From positions 62,001 through 126,000 of the forward strand of contig JABARH010000003.1 in assembly GCA_019187665.1 (NCBI GenBank): a stretch of DNA of 64,000 bases. The letters run 5' to 3'. The notes beneath the pieces were generated by a model. The model did no database searches. It was given only the letters and a program-made list of their open reading frames with translations, and was not told where the DNA came from. The position numbers were made by a program, and so were the translations under genes. Origin of the DNA: Anaerolineales bacterium (GTDB lineage: Bacteria; Chloroflexota; Anaerolineae; Anaerolineales; Villigracilaceae). Numbering within the stretch: position 1 is the first letter of the stretch; every line of letters begins with the position of its first letter. Below, in pieces: positions 48,316 to 56,252 of this stretch.

Positions 48316-50454
48316 CTACGCGGCTGTCAGGAAATAATACAGGATGAGGCTGACGAGGAGGAAGGCAAAGACGGCTGCCAGCATGTATTGCTGGATACGG
48401 CCTGTCTGTATGGGCGTCATGCCTTTGCCGATATCCTTCGTGCCGTAGCCGACCATGTCGCCGAATTTGTTGACGACGGCGAGGTCAAACCATCTGCGAA
48501 TCTTTTCGCCTGTCCACTGAGTTGCAATGCCGAAGGAGTGCAGGATTCCGTCAATGACGGTTTTGTCCATCCACTTCGAAACGAAGGTTTCTGAAAACCA
48601 GTAGGCGGGCTTGATAAACAGGAAATCGTATACTTCGTCGAAATACCATTTATTTTTGAGAACGCCGATCTGGAAAACGTCTTCCTGCGCCGATTTGACG
48701 TTGCGATAATAAAACCAGCCGAAGAAGAGTCCGCCGAGGGCGACGAAGAGCGAAGTGAGTAACGGAACCCAGCTAAACGCGGGCGCTTCGGGGACATGCT
48801 CCAGCGTGTGGCCGACAAAATCGTGGAACCAGTTTGGCAGGATTCCGCCGAGGCCAGGAAAATGTTCGGGAATGCCGAGCCAGCCATAGGTTACGGCAAA
48901 GAACGAGAGGACGACGAGAGGCGTGGTCATCGTCCAGGGAGTCTCGTGCGCGTGCTTCGCTTCTTCTGTGCGCGGCTCGCCGAGGAAGGTCAGCGTGATC
49001 TGGCGCATGGTGTAGAAGGCGGTCATAAACGCGGCGATGGCAAGAGTGATGAAGACCGCCATGTGGCCGTGACCGAACGCGTCGGCGAGAATTTCATCCT
49101 TCGACCAGAAGCCCGCAGTGATGAGCGGAAAGCCTGAAAGCGCGAAGCCGCCGATCAGGAAAGTCCAAAATGTGATCGGCATTTTTTTGCGCAGGCCGCC
49201 CATGTTGAACATATCCTGCGCGTCTACGTGATGATTGCCCGTGTGGAGGACGCCATGCTCCATGCCGTGAATGACCGAGCCAGAGCCGAGGAAGAGCAGC
49301 GCCTTGAAAAACGCGTGCGTCACGAGATGGAACGCGGCCGCCACGTACGCGCCGATGCCGAGCGCGGCGATCATAAATCCGAGTTGTGAGATGGTGGAAT
49401 ACGCCAGCACGCGTTTAATGTCGTTTTGCGCGACGGCGATGCTGGCCGCGAAAATGGCAGTGAACGTGCCGATGAACGCGATGACGGTCATTGTGCCAGC
49501 GTCGAGGCTGAGCAGCGGGAACATACGGATGACCATGTAGACGCCCGCCGAGACCATCGTGGCCGCGTGGATCATCGCGCTGACGGGGGTCGGGCCTTCC
49601 ATCGCGTCGGGCAGCCAGACGTGGAGCGGCCACTGCGCCGACTTGCCAACCGTCCCGATGAAGAGCAGCAGGCCGATCAGTCCCGCCGCGGAAAGTCCGA
49701 ACACACCCGATGGAACGGTCTGAAGAACGTGTAAAACTTTTTCCGTGAATATCTCGCGGAACGAAAGCGTACCAGTCGCGGAGTAAAGGAAGGAAATGCC
49801 CAACAGCATGAACACGTCGCCGACGCGGGTGGTCATAAAGGCTTTTACCGCCGCGTCGCGCGCTGACTTTTTTCCGTACCAGAAACCGATCAACAGATAC
49901 GAGCAAAGTCCCATGATCTCCCAGCCGACGAACAAGGTCAGCAGGTTATCGGAGATGACGAGGACATACATGCCGAACGCGAACAGGCCGAGAAAGGCAA
50001 AGAAGCGCGAGTACATCGGCTCGACGGAGGGGACAACGTGCGTATGCCCGTGTTCGGTCACCGTCGCGCCGTGCGGGGGAAGTCCCGCGTGGTCGTGATC
50101 GCCTGCGGGCTGTCCGTAGTTGTGATAGCCGACGGAGTAAAGAAAGATCATGAAGATCGTAATGGAAACAAAGAATAAGACTGCCGCGCTGAGCGGATCA
50201 ATCAACACGCCGACGCGGAACCATTCCGCGCCCGTCGGCAGCCAGTTGACCGCAGATTTAAACGGATGCTCGCCCAAATGCTCCACGCCGAGGGCGCGCG
50301 CAAAAACGATCATGCTCGCGATCCACGAAAGAATCGCCGCGCCGACGCCGATGGTATGGCTCAACGCCTTATTCTTATTCGTGAACAGCACGATCAGAAA
50401 AAACGCCAGCGCGGGCGGGAGCGGGATTAACCAGATCAATGCTTCAGTCGTCAT
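48316..50454 (-). CDS. nuoL: NADH-quinone oxidoreductase subunit L, long form
   Basis: 712 residues, about 100 more than E. coli NuoL. Core helices with WEIMGLCSYLLIGFWYGKKSARDAAVKAFMTTRVGD and SAQWPLHVWLPDAMEGPTPVSAMIHAATMVSAGVYMV are canonical. Two additions: a His-rich loop at about 111-139 (GDHDHAGLPPHGATVTEHGHTH) and a C-terminal lateral-helix region (630-683) in which the D-x-x-V-(I/V) pattern occurs twice (DKTVIDGILHSFG, DLAVVNKFGDMVG) before the usual QTGRIQQY, i.e. about 27 residues more than expected. I take the ATG at 50454 behind GGAGG rather than the TTG before it. Confidence 0.95.
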   Translation of the reverse strand: MTTEALIWLIPLPPALAFFLIVLFTNKNKALSHTIGVGAAILSWIASMIVFARALGVEHLGEHPFKSAVNWLPTGAEWFRVGVLIDPLSAAVLFFVSITIFMIFLYSVGYHNYGQPAGDHDHAGLPPHGATVTEHGHTHVVPSVEPMYSRFFAFLGLFAFGMYVLVISDNLLTLFVGWEIMGLCSYLLIGFWYGKKSARDAAVKAFMTTRVGDVFMLLGISFLYSATGTLSFREIFTEKVLHVLQTVPSGVFGLSAAGLIGLLLFIGTVGKSAQWPLHVWLPDAMEGPTPVSAMIHAATMVSAGVYMVIRMFPLLSLDAGTMTVIAFIGTFTAIFAASIAVAQNDIKRVLAYSTISQLGFMIAALGIGAYVAAAFHLVTHAFFKALLFLGSGSVIHGMEHGVLHTGNHHVDAQDMFNMGGLRKKMPITFWTFLIGGFALSGFPLITAGFWSKDEILADAFGHGHMAVFITLAIAAFMTAFYTMRQITLTFLGEPRTEEAKHAHETPWTMTTPLVVLSFFAVTYGWLGIPEHFPGLGGILPNWFHDFVGHTLEHVPEAPAFSWVPLLTSLFVALGGLFFGWFYYRNVKSAQEDVFQIGVLKNKWYFDEVYDFLFIKPAYWFSETFVSKWMDKTVIDGILHSFGIATQWTGEKIRRWFDLAVVNKFGDMVGYGTKDIGKGMTPIQTGRIQQYMLAAVFAFLLVSLILYYFLTAA

Positions 50455-50474
50455 CAAGCCTCCGAGGGACGATC

Positions 50475-50572
50475 ATTCGGTATTGGATACTTCGATATTC
50501 GATAATTCGATATTCGATATTCGATATTCGATATTCGAGTATCGAGTATCGAGTATCGAGTATCGAATACCG
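50475..50572. repeat. Heptamer tandem tract (ATTCGAT/TATCGAG) between nuoK and nuoL
   Basis: About thirteen units, shifting from ATTCGAT to TATCGAG half way. It ends at the last codons of nuoK. Confidence 0.93.
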
Positions 50573-50574
50573 TC

Positions 50575-50886
50575 TTACCACTTCATCAAATCAATCTCAT
50601 CCGCCACGACCGTGTTGCGACGGCGATAGATGGAAATGACCAGCGCCAGTCCCACCGCCACTTCCGCGGCCGCGACCGCGAAGACGATGATGGCGAACAC
50701 CTGCCCATCCATCAAAACGGGGTTGTTATAACGCCAGAACGAAACCAGGTTGATATTTACCGCGTTCAACATCAACTCGATGCCGAGTAAAATCGCCACT
50801 GCGTTCTTGCGCGCCAACACGCCGAACATACCAATACTGAACAAGGCCGCAGACAAGGTCAAATACCAGGAAAGAGGAATCATCAT
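50575..50886 (-). CDS. nuoK: NADH-quinone oxidoreductase subunit K
   Basis: 103 residues, three membrane helices. LFSIGMFGVLARKNAVAILLGIELMLNAVNINLVSF contains the conserved in-membrane Glu (GIELMLNAVN) and the second Glu in AAAEVAVGLALVISIYRRR. Part of the proton path of complex I. ATGA overlap with nuoJ fixes the start. Confidence 0.95.
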   Translation of the reverse strand: MMIPLSWYLTLSAALFSIGMFGVLARKNAVAILLGIELMLNAVNINLVSFWRYNNPVLMDGQVFAIIVFAVAAAEVAVGLALVISIYRRRNTVVADEIDLMKW

Positions 50887-51401
50887 TCCTCTCCTTTCCG
50901 CTGAAATGCAATATAGACCGCGCCGACCAATGCCGCCAGCAGAAGGACGGACGCGACCTCGAACGGCAGGACGAACGCCTCAGGCGAGACCAGCGCGTGC
51001 GCCAGCGCTGCCACCGCGTCGAACCCCGACGGGTAGGCGGGCGCGGCCTTCGTGAAGCCACCCCAGCCCGAGACAAGCCAGACCAGCCCGCCGAAGGTAA
51101 GGAGCGCGATAGCCGCCGAAAGCCACCAGCCGCGATTCAGGCCAGGCCCCGTGTCAGTCATCGAGCGGCGCGTCAACATCACCGCGAAAATGAACAGGAT
51201 GGCAATGGCGCCGATGTAGATCACCACCTGCACCACCGCGATAAAGCCCGCGTTCAACGTGGCAAACAACACCGCCGCGCCGAACAGCGTCACGATTAAC
51301 CATAACGCGGCATGGACCAGGTTCTTCGTCGTCACAACCATGAACGCCGAACCAAGGATCACCGCCGCCGTAATCAGGAAAATGATTTGTGCTGCTGTCA
51401 T
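50883..51401 (-). CDS. nuoJ: NADH-quinone oxidoreductase subunit J
   Basis: 172 residues, five membrane helices. AAVILGSAFMVVTTKNLVHAALWLIVTLFGAAVLFATLNAGFIAVVQVVIYIGAIAILFIFAVMLTRR is typical, with the pi-bulge helix VQVVIYIGAIAILFIFAVM. Stop overlaps nuoK. Confidence 0.95.
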   Translation of the reverse strand: MTAAQIIFLITAAVILGSAFMVVTTKNLVHAALWLIVTLFGAAVLFATLNAGFIAVVQVVIYIGAIAILFIFAVMLTRRSMTDTGPGLNRGWWLSAAIALLTFGGLVWLVSGWGGFTKAAPAYPSGFDAVAALAHALVSPEAFVLPFEVASVLLLAALVGAVYIAFQRKGEE

Positions 51402-51420
51402 AATTCGTCTTCTCCGAACC

Positions 51421-51436
51421 GACGCTAGAGAGCGTC
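51421..51436 (-). repeat. TCTCTA-loop hairpin (REP-like), copy 11
   Basis: GACGC-TAGAGA-GCGTC followed by TCCTACGCC, so GTAG is at the 5' foot on the minus strand. Identical to copy 1 including flanks. Confidence 0.85.
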
Positions 51437-51448
51437 TCCTACGCCTTT

Positions 51449-51558
51449 ACGTGTGTACGTGTATACGTGTGTACGTGTGTACGTGTGTACGTGTGTACGT
51501 GTGTACGTGTGTACGTGTGTACGTGTGTACGTGTGTACGTGTGTACGTGCGTACGCGC
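51449..51558. repeat. Octamer tandem tract (ACGTGTGT), reverse orientation
   Basis: About fourteen units of ACGTGTGT (reverse complement ACACACGT, the same unit as at 5612). It reaches to the base before the nuoH stop codon. Confidence 0.95.
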
Positions 51559-52731
51559 CTACCCGTGCATCTCCACCGCGCCTTCCACTTTTGCGCGTTC
51601 TCCGTGCGCGCGGCGGCGGAGAATCTCGATCGTCGCCCAGCCGAGCGCGATGTTCGCAAGGAACATGCCCAACGCATAGAAGCTTGTCTCGCGCAGAAGC
51701 GCGTGCATCAACGCGAGGAACGGAACAAGGACGAACGCAAACGGGACGAGGAACTTCCAGTTTAGGTCCAGCATTTTATCAATGCGGATGCGCGGGAAGG
51801 TGTATTTGATCCAGCCAAAGAGCCAGTAGGCGATGGTGGCCTTGACGATGAAATAGAACAGACCCAGCGCGGGGTACGCCTCCACCCAGGGGCCGCGCCA
51901 GCCGCCAAAGAAGAAGGCCGCAATAAATCCGCCAAAGGTGAAGGCGTGCAGTAATTCCGAGGCATAGAACAGGCCGAACTTCATCCCCGAATATTCGATA
52001 TGATGGCCCGCGATCAGTTCCGATTCGGCTTCGGTCAGGTCGAAGGGCGCGCGTCCCAGTTCCGCCGTCGCGCTGACGAGGAAGAGCAAAAAGGCCAGCG
52101 GCGCGAGAACGATGTACCAGGTATCCTGCGCGGCCACAATCGAGTTGATGCCCATGGAACCCGCGAAGATGGTCGGGATGAGGAGCGCCGCCACCATCGG
52201 AATTTCATATGAGATCATCACCGCCACCTGGCGGAAGGAACCGAGCAGCGCATACTTGTTGTTGGAAGACCAGCCCGCCATGATGATGGCCACCGTGCCG
52301 AGCGCGCCGACGCCGATCACATACAGCACGCCCACGTTCAGGTCGAGCCCAAGGAAACTCGTCAGCGGCAGTACCGCCCATAACAGCAGCACCGACATCA
52401 TCATCAACACGGGCGCGAGGTTGAATACGGCCTTATCCACGCCAACGGGATAGATGTTTTCCTTGATGATCAGCTTGATGATGTCCGCGAAGGGCTGGAT
52501 CAAGCCAAACGGTCCAACCCGATTCGGGCCGATGCGGTCCTGGAAGCGCGACACGATCTTGCGCTCCAGCCAGACGAGGAAAATATCCAACACCATCACC
52601 AGCGTGATCAACACAAGAATGCCGACGAAGGCCGTCAGTACGCGCGCCGCGTCTGCGGCCATGCCCCAGCCGCTGAACACGCCCGTCAGCCAGTCATCCA
52701 AAAATTTTACGGGATTGCTCCAAAAGTCCAT
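51559..52731 (-). CDS. nuoH: NADH-quinone oxidoreductase subunit H
   Basis: 390 residues, eight to nine membrane helices. RKIVSRFQDRIGPNRVGPFGLIQPFADIIKLIIKENI is the quinone-site signature, and AELGRAPFDLTEAESELIAGHHIEYSGMKFGLFYASELLHAFT the acidic loop. Forms the quinone chamber with the (absent here) peripheral arm. The C-terminal 15 residues are charged. nuoA lies 128 bases upstream with a hairpin in between; nuoB, C, D and I, normally around nuoH, are missing. Confidence 0.95.
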   Translation of the reverse strand: MDFWSNPVKFLDDWLTGVFSGWGMAADAARVLTAFVGILVLITLVMVLDIFLVWLERKIVSRFQDRIGPNRVGPFGLIQPFADIIKLIIKENIYPVGVDKAVFNLAPVLMMMSVLLLWAVLPLTSFLGLDLNVGVLYVIGVGALGTVAIIMAGWSSNNKYALLGSFRQVAVMISYEIPMVAALLIPTIFAGSMGINSIVAAQDTWYIVLAPLAFLLFLVSATAELGRAPFDLTEAESELIAGHHIEYSGMKFGLFYASELLHAFTFGGFIAAFFFGGWRGPWVEAYPALGLFYFIVKATIAYWLFGWIKYTFPRIRIDKMLDLNWKFLVPFAFVLVPFLALMHALLRETSFYALGMFLANIALGWATIEILRRRAHGERAKVEGAVEMHG

Positions 52732-52807
52732 GCGTTGCTCCTATCGGCCTCGCCCCTGTCTCTCGCATAATTCAGGCGAGGGGTCGAGGGCGGGTATTAC
52801 ACAAAGA

Positions 52808-52838
52808 AAAGGCTGAAAAGATGAATCCTTTCAGCCTT
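52808..52838 (-). terminator. Hairpin with T-rich tail between nuoA and nuoH
   Basis: AAGGCTGAAA/TTTCAGCCTT with a 10-base loop, followed on the minus strand by TTCTTTGTG. Could be a weak terminator or attenuator letting nuoA be made in excess. Confidence 0.6.
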
Positions 52839-52858
52839 CGCGAAAATCCATTTGCTTC

Positions 52859-53215
52859 CTACACCCACTCCAACATGCCTTTGCGCCAGGCATAGACGAG
52901 TCCTGCGACGAGGATGCCGATGAAGATGATGCCTTCCACGACCGCGAACAATCCCAGTTGATTCAGCGAGAGCGCCCAGGGAAAGAGGAAGACCGTCTCC
53001 ACATCGAAAACGAGGAAGACCAGCGCGAAAATATAATATTGCGCCTTGAACTGCACCCAGTTCTCGCCCACCGTCTCGATGCCGCACTCGTACGTGCTAT
53101 CCTTGATCGGGTTCGGTTTACGCGGCGAAAGCAGCGCCGAAACCACGATCGCGGCCGCGGGGATTAACGCGCCGACAATCAGGAACAAACCGATGAACGT
53201 CCAGTCGCTTTGCAT
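52859..53215 (-). CDS. nuoA: NADH-quinone oxidoreductase subunit A
   Basis: 118 residues, three membrane helices. [48 protein letters not shown] is the family core with the conserved Cys loop and the membrane Asp/Glu. First gene of the cluster. Start is the ATG at 53215 with GGAGCGATC ahead; longer upstream frame is unneeded. Confidence 0.95.
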   Translation of the reverse strand: MQSDWTFIGLFLIVGALIPAAAIVVSALLSPRKPNPIKDSTYECGIETVGENWVQFKAQYYIFALVFLVFDVETVFLFPWALSLNQLGLFAVVEGIIFIGILVAGLVYAWRKGMLEWV

Positions 53216-53238
53216 GATCGCTCCGTAAAAATAATATC

Positions 53239-53256
53239 GGTCAACTTGTGAATTGA
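53239..53256. promoter_or_regulatory. Small palindrome ahead of nuoA
   Basis: GTCAA and TTGAC arms 8 bases apart, 24-41 bases before the nuoA ATG. An extended -10 TGGTACAAT on the minus strand lies just upstream (about 53266-53274), so this could be an operator near the start site. Weak evidence. Confidence 0.3.
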
Positions 53257-53325
53257 CGTGCAAATTGTACCATTAAGCCAATTGGCAACCCCATGAAAGC
53301 ATGTCAATTTTTGGGGTGATAATCG

Positions 53326-53943
53326 TCATGTATTTTTGGAGAAGCGCCGCCTCTTCCGCCTCCCTAATCCGACCGCCAGGCCGATGATCGCGCCGACGAT
53401 GCCGGCGATTCTTGCCTCCCACCCGGTTCGCTTCCACAGCGCCCCAGAGCGGATCGTCACCTGCTGGACCGAAAGCGGCAGCCGCACCTCCTCTCCATCT
53501 CCCCCCTTCGGGACAAATCGCACGTAGACCCACATCTCGCCGCGCAGTATCCCCTCCTCGCGCGGACGGATCTCCCAATAAAACGCGGCAGTCCCGCCCG
53601 GCGATAACGTGATGCCGACCGTGTCTGCCGGGCGCATATCCGCGAACGGCAGGTCAAGCCGCGCTTCGGCGATAACGATATATTGATCAAAGATCGAATC
53701 TGCTTCGATGCTCCCGCCCTCCGTCAACAGCCTCAACTCTGCCACCGCCGAATCCCCGGCGCGGATAAAAAGCGGCGACTTCAACTCCAGCGACCTCTCC
53801 CCCGGCAGGGACAGTCCGCCCGCGGGAAATTGAATCGCGACGGTGCGAGTCTCCACGCGCGGCGGCCAGAACCCCCACAAGAGAAGAGGGAGAGAGAGGA
53901 CGAGAAAGACTGTTGAAACGATCAAAGATAATTTATCTTTCAC
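53326..53943 (-). CDS. Hypothetical protein with N- and C-terminal membrane helices
   Basis: 205 residues. Helix 1 SLIVSTVFLVLSLPLLLWGFW (5-25), an outside beta-rich domain (30-165; VETRTVAIQFPAGGLSLPGERSLELKSPLFIRAGDSAVAELRL), then helix 2 ARIAGIVGAIIGLAVGLG and a basic tail RRKRRRFSKNT facing the cytoplasm. No family recognised. It stands alone on the minus strand upstream of the nuo cluster. Confidence 0.6.
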   Translation of the reverse strand: MKDKLSLIVSTVFLVLSLPLLLWGFWPPRVETRTVAIQFPAGGLSLPGERSLELKSPLFIRAGDSAVAELRLLTEGGSIEADSIFDQYIVIAEARLDLPFADMRPADTVGITLSPGGTAAFYWEIRPREEGILRGEMWVYVRFVPKGGDGEEVRLPLSVQQVTIRSGALWKRTGWEARIAGIVGAIIGLAVGLGRRKRRRFSKNT

Positions 53944-54108
53944 TACACTCCGTTTTCGTCCTTATCCGGCTCAGACTCGCGCGCCAAACGTCACAGGCGC
54001 GTCCGCGCGTCAAAATCATCCATGCAATACTCACGAATCAGTCCGGGACCCTGTTTTTGGGCGGCGGATGCCCTCATTCTAATTCAACTCCCGGTTTCCG
54101 CCTGCCTC

Positions 54109-54137
54109 TTGACAAGCAGGACTGCTTCTCATATACT
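54109..54137 (+). promoter_or_regulatory. Promoter of the GbsR-family operon
   Basis: TTGACA (54109-54114) and TATACT (54132-54137) separated by 17 bases. Start of transcription expected near 54145, inside the next palindrome. Confidence 0.85.
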
Positions 54138-54139
54138 AT

Positions 54140-54157
54140 GTTTAGTAATTACTAAAC
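54140..54157. promoter_or_regulatory. Perfect 18-bp palindromic operator
   Basis: GTTTAGTAATTACTAAAC reads the same on both strands and covers the predicted transcription start, ideal for a dimeric winged-helix repressor such as the GbsR/MarR protein encoded directly downstream. Confidence 0.85.
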
Positions 54158-54175
54158 GCACAGAATTGAGAAAAC

Positions 54176-54700
54176 ATGACAAACGCCCTCCCCCAAATCA
54201 AACGGGATTTCATCGAAGGCCTCAGCCAGATCAGTCGCTTCTGGGGCTTTCCCAAAGGCATGGGCGCGATCTTCGCCGTACTTTACCTTTCGCCCGCGCC
54301 TCTGTCCCTGGACGAGATCGTGGTCCAAACCGGCCTGACCAAGGGCGCGGTCAGCACCCAGGTACGCGCGCTGGCGCGTCTCGGCCTCGTCTATCGCTCC
54401 TCCAAACTGGCTGACCGCAAGGATTACTACGAAGCCGAGACGGATTTTTACAAGTCCATCCGCTCGATCCTCAAAGAAAGGCAGAATACCGAATTCGATC
54501 GCGCCCTCGCAGCCGTGAAGGACGCGCTCGTCAGACTCGAGTCCGGCGCGACACATGCCGAGGAACGCGCCTTCCTCGTGGAACGCGTCCGCGCCCTGCA
54601 GGAATTTTTCGACGCCATAGACAATCTCAGCCGCGCGGTCGTCAAACTCGAGAGTCTGGGCATATCCAACGTGCAAAAAATTCTTTCCATCCTCAAATAA
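54176..54700 (+). CDS. GbsR/MarR-family transcriptional regulator
   Basis: 174 residues. Winged helix at about 25-85: FAVLYLSPAPLSLDEIVVQTGLTKGAVSTQVRALARLGLVYRSSKLADRKDYYEAETD, the GbsR layout, then a dimerisation helix pair (about 95-174). In other bacteria GbsR relatives sense choline or other small ligands, but the ligand here is unknown. Heads an operon with a membrane protein and an NAD(P)-binding protein and most likely represses itself through the palindrome at its start site. Confidence 0.9.
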   Translation: MTNALPQIKRDFIEGLSQISRFWGFPKGMGAIFAVLYLSPAPLSLDEIVVQTGLTKGAVSTQVRALARLGLVYRSSKLADRKDYYEAETDFYKSIRSILKERQNTEFDRALAAVKDALVRLESGATHAEERAFLVERVRALQEFFDAIDNLSRAVVKLESLGISNVQKILSILK

Positions 54701-54711
54701 AAGGAGCCCCC

Positions 54712-55062
54712 ATGAACAACATCGTTTCCTACCTGATCGAGGTCGCGCTCACCGTCCTTGCCGCCTCGCTGATCGTCGCGTATCTGCGTCCGTTTTTACG
54801 AACGGTACTCATTGATCTGTGCGGAACCAGCGACCGCGCCAACTTCTGGATGGCCTTTACGAACATCCTGCTGGTCGGCATGCCTTCGATCCTCGCGTTG
54901 AATTATCGCCCTGAAGCGCTGAGCGCCGAAGAATTGTTTTTCAACGTTGCCGGAAAATTAAGCGGCAATCTCGGCGGATTTCTCTTCGCCCTCGTTTGTG
55001 TCGGTATGATCGTCTCCTTCTTCGCGCTCGTCGCCCCGCGCAACAAAACGGAGTCAAAATGA
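54712..55062 (+). CDS. Hypothetical membrane protein
   Basis: 116 residues with three membrane helices (IVSYLIEVALTVLAASLIVAYL, FWMAFTNILLVGMPSILAL, LGGFLFALVCVGMIVSFFAL). No family recognised. AAGGAGCCCCC stands ahead of the ATG, 11 bases after the GbsR gene. Its stop overlaps the next gene (ATGA), so it works within the GbsR-controlled set. Confidence 0.7.
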   Translation: MNNIVSYLIEVALTVLAASLIVAYLRPFLRTVLIDLCGTSDRANFWMAFTNILLVGMPSILALNYRPEALSAEELFFNVAGKLSGNLGGFLFALVCVGMIVSFFALVAPRNKTESK

Positions 55063-55961
55063 ACATCGCTGTCACAGGTTCATTCTCGTATTCGGGAAAA
55101 TACATCACGCGCCGCCTGCTCGCGCGCGGCGAACATGTCGCCACGCTGACGAATCATCCGAATCGCCCCGACCCCTTTGGCGGACGAGTCGCCGCCCACC
55201 CGCTGAATTTCGCAGACGCATCATCCCTGACCTCAAGCCTGCGCGGCATGGACGCGCTGGTCAACACCTACTGGGTGCGATTCGACAAGGACGCCAATAC
55301 CCAGCCCCGCGCCGTCGAAAACACGAAACGGCTCATGGACGCGGCCGTCGCGGCCGGAGTCAAGCGCATCATCCACATCAGCATCGCCAACCCATCCGCC
55401 GAATCGCACCTTCCGTATTATTGGGGCAAGGCCGCCAACGAAAAAACCGTGACCGACTCCGGTCTCTCGTATGCCATCCTGCGTCCCACCGTACTGTTCG
55501 GCGCGGAGGATATTTTGATCAACAATATCGCCTGGCTGCTGCGACGCTTCCCCTTCTTCGCCCTGCCCGGCGACGGTTCCTATGGCATCCAACCTGTCTT
55601 TGTAGACGATCTCGCCGCCCTGGCTGTGGACGCGATCTATGAAAAAAATAATTCGGTGCGCGATGCGGTTGGACCCGACATCTTCACCTTCCGCGAGATG
55701 GTGAAGATGATCGGCGAAAAAATCGGCGCGCTCCGGCCGCTCGTCAATGTCCCGCCCCGCCTTGCATTAACCGCCGCGCAATTTCTCAGCCTTTTCGTCG
55801 GAGACGTAATGCTCACACCCGAGGAAGTGGACGGCCTGATGTCCAACCTGCTGGTCTCGAAAGAACCTCCCCTTTGCAAAACTCGTCTCGGTGACTGGCT
55901 GAAAGAGAACAGGTCAACTGCCGGAGCGAAATACGCGTCGGAACTGGCGAGACATTTTTAA
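55059..55961 (+). CDS. NAD(P)-binding protein, NmrA/atypical SDR type
   Basis: 300 residues. N-terminal Rossmann turn TGSFSYSGKYITRRLLARGEHVATLTNHPNRPD (the usual TGxxGxxG is altered to TGSFSYSG), RIIHISIANPSAESHLPYYWGKAANEKTVTDSGLSYAILRPTVLFG, and a C-terminal part like complex I NDUFA9/NmrA relatives. The Tyr-x-x-x-Lys pair seems to be YYWGK. Such proteins use or sense NAD(P)H; reaction not known. The start is set by the ATGA overlap. Confidence 0.85.
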   Translation: MNIAVTGSFSYSGKYITRRLLARGEHVATLTNHPNRPDPFGGRVAAHPLNFADASSLTSSLRGMDALVNTYWVRFDKDANTQPRAVENTKRLMDAAVAAGVKRIIHISIANPSAESHLPYYWGKAANEKTVTDSGLSYAILRPTVLFGAEDILINNIAWLLRRFPFFALPGDGSYGIQPVFVDDLAALAVDAIYEKNNSVRDAVGPDIFTFREMVKMIGEKIGALRPLVNVPPRLALTAAQFLSLFVGDVMLTPEEVDGLMSNLLVSKEPPLCKTRLGDWLKENRSTAGAKYASELARHF

Positions 55962-56073
55962 GAAGACCCGGCTTGCCCGCAAGATGGGCAAAGAGGCGCC
56001 TTTCACACCCAGGAAATATTTCGAGCGAGTTCCACAACGCCGACCGGACGAAAGGCCTGCCGGCAAGAAAAGA

Positions 56074-56107
56074 AAGCGCGGATAATTCAAACATCCGCGC
56101 TTTTTTG
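56074..56107 (+). terminator. Rho-independent terminator of the GbsR operon
   Basis: AAGCGCGGAT/ATCCGCGCTT, 10-bp stem with a 9-base loop, followed by TTTTG. Confidence 0.88.
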
Positions 56108-56145
56108 CGTTTACCCGCGTCCATCGCCGCTGGTCAATTTCCGTC

Positions 56146-56174
56146 TTGACAGGTATACCCGCCCCGATTACAAT
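56146..56174 (+). promoter_or_regulatory. Promoter of the metal-related run
   Basis: TTGACA (56146-56151) and TACAAT (56169-56174) with a 17-base spacer. Confidence 0.82.
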
Positions 56175-56194
56175 AATTTAGTCTTACCTAAATT
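56175..56194. promoter_or_regulatory. DtxR/MntR-like operator at the transcription start
   Basis: AATTTAG-TCTTAC-CTAAATT: exact 7-base arms directly after the -10. AT-rich TTTAG...CTAAA boxes are typical of DtxR/MntR repressors, and a DtxR-family gene lies in the downstream run (57110). Confidence 0.72.
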
Positions 56195-56252
56195 TTATTT
56201 TAATCCAGGATGATTTAGAAACATACAAGATAAAGACACCCAACGCGAAGCC

